Below are positions 11,080-19,872 of a stretch of 64,000 nucleotides of DNA, one piece after another (the stretch's first letter is position 1; each line of letters opens with the position of its first letter). The notes below the pieces were generated by a model. It worked only from the letters and a program-made list of their open reading frames with translations, did no database searches and had not been told where the DNA came from. The DNA comes from Ceratodon purpureus (taxonomy: Eukaryota > Streptophyta > Bryopsida > Pseudoditrichales > Ditrichaceae), in NCBI GenBank assembly GCA_014871385.1, contig CM026426.1, positions 66,374,716 to 66,438,715 on the forward strand, written 5' to 3'. Made by a program: the position numbers and the translations under genes.

Positions 11080-11730
11080 ATGGTCAGTGAATAATTTATT
11101 CACTCGGGCCCACGAGGCGTGAAAAATATATAATTAGGACTATGAATGACAAAGCCATTGGTGGAAGTTTTAGTGTTACCGTATGTCACGGACATCGCAC
11201 AAGTGATGCCTTGCAAACCCCGCAAAGCAATCAAAAGCGACAGGCTCCGAAGTGAACGGGATCAGGAGCGACCGGTTGTGTACCAATGATGTGCCCTGAA
11301 CTCATAGAATCTTGTTCTGTAAAGTGCCTTAGATTACATCAATCCCGTTTAGATTTATCTAGTACCCCTGGCGAAATGAGAATCCTATACTTCCTACATT
11401 ATAGTCATTCATGAAATCAATTGCATGTTAATGTATCTGATTATGTTTGATAAGAGAGAGGAACTCTGGCCCGAAGGGCCAGCGTGAATAAAGGGATCGT
11501 TGGGGGAAGTGCTACCAGAGTGGTCACCAGGACCAAGCTGGGGCGGGCTACCCTTGATGCCTTCTTTCGAAGGTGAACCCTGTGGACACGTAAGAGACTT
11601 TAAGACTCAGCTAACGGGCATTCGAGGGGAGATGGTAAGAAGAGTAGGGGTAACGGAGAGGGAGGTATAGGTGGATCAAAATGAATGTGTGGATGGGTGT
11701 GAATATAAATTTTATATGTATGTATATGTA

Positions 11731-11734
<4 letters not shown>

Positions 11735-11789
<55 letters not shown>
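11735..11789. repeat. (TA)n microsatellite at the 3' end of the Dualen-like LINE
   Basis: About 27 uninterrupted TA units lie 90 bp beyond the ORF2 stop, continuing into TATG-containing variants on the left. The position suggests that the element's 3' tail is this microsatellite. Confidence 0.75.
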
Positions 11790-11792
<3 letters not shown>

Positions 11793-11875
11793 TATGTATA
11801 TAGGTATAGAGAAAGAGGGGACGTAGTTGTGGGGGTGGGGGATGGAGAGGTGAGGTTGGATAGGAAGAGGAGGGT

Positions 11876-14800
11876 TTAATCTAGTAGGGTGGGTAATGTT
11901 TGCTTGTTCTCCACTCTCCGTTTGGTGAGGATGATGTGGTGTAAGCATTTGATGGCGTTGGTATGGATTGCTTTGAGGGTTCGGTTGATTAGCGTATCAT
12001 GGACTTTGAGTTGGGGGTGTTTGGAGAGGGTGTTTTTGATGTTAGCATGAATAGCACCTCGGGCTCCAGCCGTGAGGACAAGTAGAGGTGCAACATTCCA
12101 ACCATGAGCGGAGATGGCTTGGAGAAGGGGGGCGTATTTGGTGGTTTTGTTAGTGATACTTTCGGGGGGGAAGCGATCATGGCAGTAAGTGAATTCAATG
12201 AATTGGATGGTGAGGTGGGGGTGAGGTTCTGTAGGTGGAGGGGAGTCAATGGGATGATTGAGAACAAGGAGGATGTCAGGGCGGAGGCGTGCCGGGCAAT
12301 GGCAAGGTTGTGAAATGCATGTGCAAGGGAGGAGCCACGCGGGGACGGTGTTTTCGGAGGTGCGGGTGTGGTGTTTTCCAGCGTTGATAAGGTTATAGTA
12401 TCGGGTTTTTGTGTTAGACAGAAACATTTTGTGTATATCCCAAACGGCATTATTATGGCGTTTGATGCGAAGGCGGTGTATGTTTTGTTCTGGGCAAGCT
12501 AAGAGTAAATGGGGCCAAGTATCAATAGATTGAGCTGGACAGATTGTGCAGTTGATAGATGTGTGTTGTGTTGGCCAGAAGAGGTGTTTGCGAGCATTGC
12601 CCATGTATTGGCCATATCTAAATTTGAGGAGTTGAGTGATTTGCGAATCTGTAATCGCGGGGTTTTCCCAGAAGTGGTTGGAGTATGTAGTGTCGATGTC
12701 GGCGTTGTTGAGCCATTTGTCTATGTATGTGAGGTTTTTGGCGGTGTCTTTTTGTTGAATGAGTTCTTCTGTCTGTAGGTATTTTTGTAAGTTGCGGATG
12801 GGGTCTTTGAAGGGATGATCAGCTTGTTTAGGGATGGCCCGATGGAGCCAGAATGGGGCACTGTGGCCATGGTGGAATGGTTTTGTTTGGTCAAGGCGTG
12901 GTAATAGTGTTCCGGCTTTGGCAAGGCTGTCAGCTTTTTCATTACCGGTGATATTCATGTGGGCACGGACTTTGTGGAGAAATGTGGGTGTAGGATTTTG
13001 TTGTAGGAGGGCCAAGATGGATTGGAGGAGTAGTTTGTCAGGGTGGTTGTTTTGAAGGGAAGGTTGTGTGATGTGTGTGCTAATTAGATAGAGGGAGTTG
13101 AGGCTGTCGGTGAAGATGTAGATGGGTTCGGTTTGGGAGGTGGTGAGGATTAGGGTGTCGTGGATGGCGGTAAGTTCTGCACGAAGAATGTTTTGAAGGC
13201 CGGGGAGACGGTAGTGTTTATTTATGTTACGGGCCGGATTGTGTATGCCATAGCCAGCAATGTCTCCGCTACCGTCGTCCTCAGGGGGGGTAAAAGCGCC
13301 ATCTGTGAAGTAGCTATCAAGGGGGAATTTATTTTGTGGTATGTATGTGAAGAGAGGGCATGGTGGGGTGGGAGGAGAGGGGGGGAGGAGGGGAGGGTTT
13401 GGGGCGTTTGTCCAGGCGGGGGTGGAGTTGACTTGGGTGGGGTTTATGGTGATTTGAGGATTGCGGGTGGGTGGGGGTTGGGGGAGTTTGAGGAGGGATG
13501 TGAGGCGATTGCGGAAGTGGATTTTAAAAGGGGTGTGTGGAAAGCGGGAGGGGAGTCGGTGAACGCATAATATTTGGAAAGCAGAAGGTTCGGTGGGTGT
13601 GGGGGTGGGTTTGGTGGGGTGTTTGGGCAGGAGGGGGGTTTCATAAGGGAGGGAGTCGGCAGGGAGGTAGGTTAATACGTGGGTGTCATTGTATTGGTGT
13701 GAAAGTGGAGTTTTGTTAGTGTACCATTGGAGGTCGGGGGTAAGTATTATGGTGTAATGGTTGGGATCGTCCTGGGAAGCAAGGCGGGCCCAATGGAGGG
13801 CTTGTGTGGCTAATTCGGGTGTGTGGGGGTGGGCAAGGCCAACAGTTTGCCATTTGTGTTGGAAGACAGGGCCTAGGGATCCAAAGATTTGATCTCTTGG
13901 GTGAGGGGAGTTGTAATGTGAGAGTTGAAGAGGGCAGGTGATTGGAGATGAGAAGTATGAGTGTGTTATTCCGAAAGTGGAGATGAGATAGCTGAGGATG
14001 TCAGGGTGGATGTGGAATTGGCTATGTTTGTGGGAGTCATCTCTAGGATTGTAATTGGTGTATCGTTGGTAGAGATGGACCACCTCAGATTCAAAATCTT
14101 GGAGAGGGGGGGTGAGAGTAATCTTTGTGGTTAAGAAGGTTTGATATTGGGACCAGAGCCATTCGAGTCGAGGTATTGGGATGGCCAAGAGGTGTTTGCC
14201 AGTATGGTCGTATAGGTGGGCGGCGGTGGAACGTTTAATGATGAGGGGGCGAGAGGTATGGATATCCGTGTCGGGGTTGCATTCGTTGATTGAGATGCGA
14301 ACATGTGCAAGGTTGTTGGGGCGAGTGCGGTGGCGGGAATCAGTGGTTTGTGTGTGAAAGAAGTGTTTGGAGAGGATAGCGGAGTAGTGCTGGTGTTGAC
14401 GGGTGGTATAGTATTGTTGTAGAATGAGAAGGTTATGGTTAGTGAGGGTGGGGTTGGTGTAGGGGAAAATATGTTTTTCCATGAGCCAGAGGGTATAGGT
14501 GTGTTGAGTGGGGAGTGTCCAAGAGCATTTATATTTGTGAAAGAGGTATTTGGTGCCCGAGGCTCTGTCTAATCGAGTGGAGGTGGTAATGTGGTGGATG
14601 TGGGTGAGGGGAAGGTGTTTGAGGCGGGCGGGAGAGAGAACGGGGGGAGGGTTGGGGGTAAGGGGTGGGATAGAATTGGGAGGTATTGGGGGATGGGGTA
14701 GAGGGGGGGGTGGAACATTGGTTGGTGGTATGGAGGGAGGAGGGTGGAAAGCAGGGAGGAGGGAGTTGGTGAGGTGGTGAGAGGAGCAAGGGGGGGTACA

Positions 14801-17800
14801 TCGAGAGTGGCATGGAGCGGGGTGGCAGAACATGATTTGACAACACAGTAGAGCGGTTTGTTGGATTCGTGTACATGTGCCGTATTTAGTTTTAAATTGT
14901 GTTTGGTTGAGGAGAGTGGTTTCTCTGGGGGAGGTGAGGTGAGAAAGGTGTTGTATTCCGGTTGTGTAGAGTTTGTGAAGTATTTTGTTGCTAGCATGGA
15001 GTTGGGGGGGTGGGAGTTTGTGTTTGTTGGTGGTCCATAAAACTTCCAGGGGTGTAATGGAATGGGGGAAGGAATCATCAAAACTATGGATTTGTATTTC
15101 AGCTTGGTGAAGGAGAGCAATGGTGCGGGTGGTTGGAGAGTGGAGGCAGGCTCTGGTGGTAATGGGATCAAGGGTTGTGGAGCCTTTGTGTATGGCCATG
15201 ATAAAACGAACTAGTCCTCTGTATATGATGCCAAGTTGGCCAGGGTCGTTGAGGGCATCACGGAGTTGTTCGCCAATGCATTTGATGTAGTCATTGGTGA
15301 AGGAGAATGCTTCAATGCCAAAGAGTTTGTTGGGAAGTTGGGTGGTAAGGTTCGGGGTGCTACGGGGGAGTTTACAGATAGTTTTGGTGGTGGCAACTAT
15401 GATTTTGTCTAATTTGCGGATATCAGGTATGGAGTAGGGGACGGCATGAAAGCCATAGGCAACCCCTGGGCGAAGAACAGTGTTCACAATTTTGATTTTC
15501 TGACGTATTGTGGCGGGGGAGAGTTGGAGTTGTTGGCGTTGTTTAAGGAGTTTTTTGGTGGAAAGGTCTCGTTGGAGGGTCCATTTGAGGGAGGGAACAA
15601 GTTGGAGGCCAAGGTATTTATAGGGTTCGTTTTGGGAAAGGACCGGGAGTGGGGTGTTGTTGTATGTTATATTGTGGGCTTGGATGAAGGCTTTAAACGC
15701 TGTTGGTGTAAGGTGGGATTTGTTGGGGCAGCCTGTAATAGCACATTTGGAGATGCTGAGGTCCATGCCAGCCCAGGTGTTGAAGCGGTGTAGTTTGTTG
15801 AGTTGGAGTTGGAGGGCTTTGAGGTTGTTTGAAAGGATGGCTAGGTCATCTGCGTATGCGGCGGTGCTTTCGTGGGTAGTAGAGGTTTTGAAAGTGTAGC
15901 CAAGGTTATCACGTTGGAGCCAGCGAAGGAGGGGTTCTAGAAAGAGGATAAAGAGGTAGGGGCTAAGGGTGTCTCCTTGGATAGTGCCACGTTGGATATG
16001 GACAGGGTCGGTGGTTCCAAAATGTTCGCCAGTGAAGGAGGTGGTGGATTGTGTGTAAATGTTGCCTACAAGATGGACGGCATCTATTGGGTATCCTAAG
16101 TCTTCCATGATGGAGAGGAGGCGGGCATGGTCTATGGAGCCAAAGGCATTTTTGAAGTCTATGTATATAAGGTAGATGTCTTGGTTAGTAAATTTGGAGT
16201 CTTCGAGTGCAGCGATGAGTTTTTGGATTTGTCGGGTGGTGCAACGTTCAGGTCGGAAACCTTCTTGGCTGCTGTGGAGGATTTGGTGGTCTTCACCATA
16301 GGTGGAGAGGATGGATGTGAGGGTGCTGGTAAAGAATTTGTAGATGGTATTGGCCAAGGCAATTGGTCTGTGGTTTGGTAGGTCTAGTGGGTTGCCTTTT
16401 TTGTATAGGAGGATGGTGTGGCTTGTTTTCCATGATTGGGGGATGGATCGTTGTTTGTAACATTGGGAAAAGAACAGGTAGAGGAGGGTATGAAAGTGTT
16501 CGGGCATGTGTTTGATGGCAGCGTTAGGGAGTTTATCTGGGCCGGGGGCTTTTGCATTAGCAAGGTGTTTTTTGCAGAGATCATATGTTTCGCGAGTGAA
16601 GTATGTGTGTAAAGGTGTGGTAGGGGTGCCGCGTTTGTCGAGGTAGAAGCCATCTAGGTCGTGCCATGGATATTTCTTAACTTCACAGGTGCAGGAGGGG
16701 TGATGAGTTGTTGGGGAGAGGCAGAGGGGGGCCACCGGTTGGGAGTTTAGCGTTTGTTGGGCGTGTATTTCGGTGGAGATGTCAGAGGGGTGTGTTAAGA
16801 TAGTTTGGTTACGGGCACGGATGCAGTCTAATGGCGGGCTAGTGGTTTCATTAAAAATGGCTTTATGGATGCGTTTAGGCTTGGTGTTTAAGGTATGGCG
16901 GTATTGTTTGATGGCCTTTTGGACATTTGTAGTGGTTTGTTTTTGTACGATGGTGCGGGCGTCGTTTTTGGCGAGCTTGCCAAGTTTTGCGAGGTCTTTT
17001 ATCCAGGCAGGGATGAGATGGGTCATAGGAGGGGGGGGAGGGGTGTTGGGGGGGAGGTTTTGGAGGATAGGATGGAGGCGCCAGCTGGCATCGTGTTGTA
17101 CAATGTAGATAAGTTTGCGTAGGGTATGGTAGTGTCGGAGATGTTTTGTCCAGGGGCGGTGTAATCTGCGGGGGAGGAATCCTCCTTGTTTTCTGGTGCG
17201 ATGTGTGAGAGGTTGGGGGGGTGGGGTGGCGCAGGTTGTGATAAATGTGGTGGAAAGGTTGTGGATGATGTCGTCCATTTGTTGGGTGGCCTCATCCCAA
17301 TCACTGAGGGAGAGCGTGGCGGGGACATCAAGAAGAGTGGTGAGGTTGTGGATGAGGTGGGAGTTGTTGGTGAAGAAGGTTTGGTGGAATTCGTGGAGTT
17401 TAGAGGGGGTGAGAACATTTGGGATTCGAGGGGTAGCGGGTGGGGTGGGGAGGGGGTGGCGGGCTATGATGGTATTGGAGGGGATGTTGAGTATGACGGG
17501 GAAATGATCAGAGTTGAGGTTAAGAGAGGTGTTGGTGGTGGAGGTGTAGGGAGAGGTGGTGGTGGATCTGATGTAGAATCCATCGATGAGGCTGGTGGAT
17601 GTGTAATTGTCACCGCCTTGTCTGGTGTAGGATGTGTTGGTGTGGATGTAGGTGAGGTGAAGGGCAGAGGTGAAGTGGTGCCATAGGAAGTCTTGCGGGG
17701 TAGGGGGTGACCATGTGTTGTTGTTGGATCGGCCTTGGAGATTGATATCTCTGTTAAAGTCACCGAGTAGGAAGATGGCGTGTGTTGGTTTAGCGGAGAT

Positions 17801-18718
17801 TGTTGAGCTAATTGTGGTTTGGATGAGAGGGATGAGGGGAAGGTCTTCGGTGTGTGATGGCATGTAGAGGTTGAGGATGAGGTGAGGTTGGAGAGGGGCG
17901 TTGTGAAGTTCGAGTATTTGTAAGAAAGGGGAGATGGTGTCTGGGGTAGGGATTTTGTGGATATTTCCAGGGAAAGAAAGGGTGTTATGGATGAGGGTCA
18001 TGAGGCCTCCTCGGTTTGGAGTGTAATTGAGGTAATGGCGGCGGCGGCATTGGTTTGCTTGATGTGTACGGTTTTGGATGATTTTGTAATTGGGGAAGAG
18101 TTTGGTGAGGTATTGTTGAGTTTTTGTGGTGTTGGATTTGGTTTCTTGGAGAGCAATCAAGGCGGGCGGTTGTGGGGTGGAAAGGATGAGTGTTTGGATG
18201 GAGGGGAGAGAGGTGTGGAGGGAGGCAACGTTCCAAGTGATGAATTGGGTGGGGGTGTTGGTGAACGTGGGGTTTTGTGGTTGGGTGGGGGAGGGGATGG
18301 GTTGGGGGGTGTGATGGTTATATCCGAGTTGTGGTGTGAGGCAAGTGAGTGCGTGAGTGAGGAGTGGGATGGGGAGTGTTGGAAATTTGGATGTGAGGAG
18401 CTCGAGGGTGGGATGGGGAGGTTGGAAAATGAAGGCATATAGGGCTTCGTGGATGGTGTTGGGGGGGTGAATGAGGGATTGGTGGGTGGATTGAAAAGTA
18501 GTTAATGGGTGTTTGGGGCCGTAGTAGGTGGTAGGAGGGTGGGGGAGTTGGAGGAGGTGGCGCATGAGAGTGTGGAAGAGTGCGGTATTGGAAGGATTAA
18601 TGAAGGTTTCACATTTGGAGGGGGTGGGGGCGATGGTGAGGAAGAGGGAGTAGAGAACTTTGGCGTGGTCGGAGTAGGGGGCACATAAAGAAGCAAGTTG
18701 AGGGTGTGTGATGTGCAA
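11876..18718 (-). CDS. LINE ORF2: APE endonuclease, reverse transcriptase, PCIF1-like domain, RNase H, restriction-like endonuclease
   Basis: 2280 residues without a break. APE endonuclease about 155-410: TWN (161-163), QETK (191-194), GDFN (319-322), SDHFPV (403-408). Reverse transcriptase about 715-1050: APGPDKLPN, YIDFKNAF, YADD (955-958). A Pro-rich linker follows about 1320-1365. PCIF1-like segment about 1370-1700: ISINECNPD, YFSSPITC (1588-1595), FGSLGPVF (1612-1619), AHPH (1629-1632). RNase H about 1800-1940: D1806, E1848, D1871 and D1930 are all present. Next comes a CTIC...H...C knuckle (2057-2075). Last is a restriction-like endonuclease: RPD (2146-2148), IEFTYC with E2175, and K2191/K2194, followed by a TAGARGAIH block. 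The protein would nick DNA and copy its RNA into the target. The ATG at 18718 is the first in the frame. Confidence 0.88.
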   Translation of the reverse strand: MHITHPQLASLCAPYSDHAKVLYSLFLTIAPTPSKCETFINPSNTALFHTLMRHLLQLPHPPTTYYGPKHPLTTFQSTHQSLIHPPNTIHEALYAFIFQPPHPTLELLTSKFPTLPIPLLTHALTCLTPQLGYNHHTPQPIPSPTQPQNPTFTNTPTQFITWNVASLHTSLPSIQTLILSTPQPPALIALQETKSNTTKTQQYLTKLFPNYKIIQNRTHQANQCRRRHYLNYTPNRGGLMTLIHNTLSFPGNIHKIPTPDTISPFLQILELHNAPLQPHLILNLYMPSHTEDLPLIPLIQTTISSTISAKPTHAIFLLGDFNRDINLQGRSNNNTWSPPTPQDFLWHHFTSALHLTYIHTNTSYTRQGGDNYTSTSLIDGFYIRSTTTSPYTSTTNTSLNLNSDHFPVILNIPSNTIIARHPLPTPPATPRIPNVLTPSKLHEFHQTFFTNNSHLIHNLTTLLDVPATLSLSDWDEATQQMDDIIHNLSTTFITTCATPPPQPLTHRTRKQGGFLPRRLHRPWTKHLRHYHTLRKLIYIVQHDASWRLHPILQNLPPNTPPPPPMTHLIPAWIKDLAKLGKLAKNDARTIVQKQTTTNVQKAIKQYRHTLNTKPKRIHKAIFNETTSPPLDCIRARNQTILTHPSDISTEIHAQQTLNSQPVAPLCLSPTTHHPSCTCEVKKYPWHDLDGFYLDKRGTPTTPLHTYFTRETYDLCKKHLANAKAPGPDKLPNAAIKHMPEHFHTLLYLFFSQCYKQRSIPQSWKTSHTILLYKKGNPLDLPNHRPIALANTIYKFFTSTLTSILSTYGEDHQILHSSQEGFRPERCTTRQIQKLIAALEDSKFTNQDIYLIYIDFKNAFGSIDHARLLSIMEDLGYPIDAVHLVGNIYTQSTTSFTGEHFGTTDPVHIQRGTIQGDTLSPYLFILFLEPLLRWLQRDNLGYTFKTSTTHESTAAYADDLAILSNNLKALQLQLNKLHRFNTWAGMDLSISKCAITGCPNKSHLTPTAFKAFIQAHNITYNNTPLPVLSQNEPYKYLGLQLVPSLKWTLQRDLSTKKLLKQRQQLQLSPATIRQKIKIVNTVLRPGVAYGFHAVPYSIPDIRKLDKIIVATTKTICKLPRSTPNLTTQLPNKLFGIEAFSFTNDYIKCIGEQLRDALNDPGQLGIIYRGLVRFIMAIHKGSTTLDPITTRACLHSPTTRTIALLHQAEIQIHSFDDSFPHSITPLEVLWTTNKHKLPPPQLHASNKILHKLYTTGIQHLSHLTSPRETTLLNQTQFKTKYGTCTRIQQTALLCCQIMFCHPAPCHSRCTPPCSSHHLTNSLLPAFHPPPSIPPTNVPPPPLPHPPIPPNSIPPLTPNPPPVLSPARLKHLPLTHIHHITTSTRLDRASGTKYLFHKYKCSWTLPTQHTYTLWLMEKHIFPYTNPTLTNHNLLILQQYYTTRQHQHYSAILSKHFFHTQTTDSRHRTRPNNLAHVRISINECNPDTDIHTSRPLIIKRSTAAHLYDHTGKHLLAIPIPRLEWLWSQYQTFLTTKITLTPPLQDFESEVVHLYQRYTNYNPRDDSHKHSQFHIHPDILSYLISTFGITHSYFSSPITCPLQLSHYNSPHPRDQIFGSLGPVFQHKWQTVGLAHPHTPELATQALHWARLASQDDPNHYTIILTPDLQWYTNKTPLSHQYNDTHVLTYLPADSLPYETPLLPKHPTKPTPTPTEPSAFQILCVHRLPSRFPHTPFKIHFRNRLTSLLKLPQPPPTRNPQITINPTQVNSTPAWTNAPNPPLLPPSPPTPPCPLFTYIPQNKFPLDSYFTDGAFTPPEDDGSGDIAGYGIHNPARNINKHYRLPGLQNILRAELTAIHDTLILTTSQTEPIYIFTDSLNSLYLISTHITQPSLQNNHPDKLLLQSILALLQQNPTPTFLHKVRAHMNITGNEKADSLAKAGTLLPRLDQTKPFHHGHSAPFWLHRAIPKQADHPFKDPIRNLQKYLQTEELIQQKDTAKNLTYIDKWLNNADIDTTYSNHFWENPAITDSQITQLLKFRYGQYMGNARKHLFWPTQHTSINCTICPAQSIDTWPHLLLACPEQNIHRLRIKRHNNAVWDIHKMFLSNTKTRYYNLINAGKHHTRTSENTVPAWLLPCTCISQPCHCPARLRPDILLVLNHPIDSPPPTEPHPHLTIQFIEFTYCHDRFPPESITNKTTKYAPLLQAISAHGWNVAPLLVLTAGARGAIHANIKNTLSKHPQLKVHDTLINRTLKAIHTNAIKCLHHIILTKRRVENKQTLPTLLD

Positions 18719-18894
18719 TGAAGGGTGGTCGGGGTGGGTGGGATTGAAGAAGGGGGAGAAGGGGGGAGCAAGGTGTTCGAATTCAATTCGGAGTCGGATG
18801 GTTTTTTGGAAGAAGTATTTATCTGATGTTTTCTTTTGGAGGGGAGAGAGGAGTTTGCGAATGGTATGTAGAGTAGGGGGGCCGGGGTTAGTTT

Positions 18895-19872
18895 CTATGT
18901 CTCCGCTAAGGAGGAGGAGCCGGGCAAGAAAAGGTGAGTGGGGAGAGATGTGGCGATGGGATAGTAGAGTTGGGGGGAACGGGTTTGAGGGGGGGAGAGA
19001 GTGGGAGGCATGTGGGAGGGATTTGTTGGAAGTGGGGGTGATGGGGGGTGTTTTGGAGGAGAGGGGGGGAGTTTAGGGGGGGGGGGAGGGGGGAGGTTGG
19101 GTTTGTGTGGGGCGAGATCCGGCCTGTGAAGGATGGCCGGGTATATAAGGGGCCGGGTATGAGGGGGGAGTGCGGGTACTGTCCTGGTATGCGGGTCCGG
19201 GTATTGGGGAGGGCGGGTGTTGGGGAGGGTAAGGGGCTTGGGCCGGGTATGGGGTGGAGAGGGGCGGGTATGGGGCCACGAGGGTGTGGGGGGGCGTTCA
19301 TGTGGGCTGTGTGCAGCGTCGGGCTGGCTATGGCGGAGGGGGGTGGGAGATGGTGGGGTGACGAGTTGTGGGGGAAGTGGGGGAGGTTTGGGAGGGACGG
19401 AAGGGGTGGGGGGGGGATGGCAGTAGGGTGGGCGGGGGGCGCTGGATTGTAATTTTGGAATTGCCGAGAAGATTGTGGGGGTGGGAGGCAAGGCGGGGTT
19501 GTGAAGGTTTTGGGTGGGATCGGAGGGTTTGGGGAGGGGAGGTAAGTGTGGGGAGGGTGTGGGAAAGTGGTGGGCAAGAGGGATTTGAGGGGGGGAGTTA
19601 TTCGAAGAGTTGGGGCGCTGCAGTTTGAGGCACCGGGCCAGGGGGAGATTATGGCGACAGTGGGGGGTGGGAGGCAAAGAGCAGTAGAAAAAACTCATAA
19701 ATATGGAGCATTGTTTATTAATGAAAGGTGGCCATGGGGGTGTTGGCGACCATGGGGTCTGAGTAGCAATCGCGTACAGCAGTAAGCAAGCAAGTGCAGC
19801 AAATAACAAGCGCATGCGGCAGTGGCATGTCGGAGGAGCACGGTGCGGAGTGTATAGGGTTTCAACCATCAT
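18895..19872 (-). CDS. Middle ORF of the Dualen-like LINE, Pro-rich, with a signal-like N-terminus
   Basis: 325 codons. The start codon lies inside the end of ORF1: ATGATGGTTGA contains the start and the ORF1 stop, an 11-nt overlap in another frame. That arrangement would suit termination-reinitiation. Residues about 20-38 (MRLLFAALACLLLYAIATQ) form a hydrophobic stretch after an Arg, like a signal peptide or membrane anchor. The rest is Pro/His/Thr-rich and is partly read through a degenerate tandem repeat at 19120-19290, so much of it may be non-coding spacer between ORF1 and ORF2. No family is recognised. It ends 176 bp before the ORF2 start. Confidence 0.35.
   Translation of the reverse strand: MMVETLYTPHRAPPTCHCRMRLLFAALACLLLYAIATQTPWSPTPPWPPFINKQCSIFMSFFYCSLPPTPHCRHNLPLARCLKLQRPNSSNNSPPQIPLAHHFPTPSPHLPPLPKPSDPTQNLHNPALPPTPTIFSAIPKLQSSAPRPPYCHPPPTPSVPPKPPPLPPQLVTPPSPTPLRHSQPDAAHSPHERPPTPSWPHTRPSPPHTRPKPLTLPNTRPPQYPDPHTRTVPALPPHTRPLIYPAILHRPDLAPHKPNLPPPPPPKLPPSPPKHPPSPPLPTNPSHMPPTLSPPQTRSPQLYYPIATSLPTHLFLPGSSSLAET
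19120..19290. repeat. Degenerate G-rich tandem repeat (GCCGGGTATGGGG-like)
   Basis: Units resembling GGGCCGGGTATGGGG recur irregularly across about 170 bp between ORF1 and ORF2 of the LINE. On the coding strand they read as PHTRP/PNTRP repeats. The G-runs could form quadruplex structure on the plus strand. Confidence 0.55.

Noticed and set aside
11160..11660. Possible structured RNA around CTGGCCCGAAGGGCCAG (11468-11484)
   Set aside because: The hairpin is short, and nothing around it matches an RNA family that I know.
12104..19785. Many long plus-strand ORFs rich in Gly, Val, Arg and Trp
   Set aside because: They are antisense shadows of the A/C-rich LINE ORF2 and spacer. They have no domain content, and their lengths follow from the strand bias.
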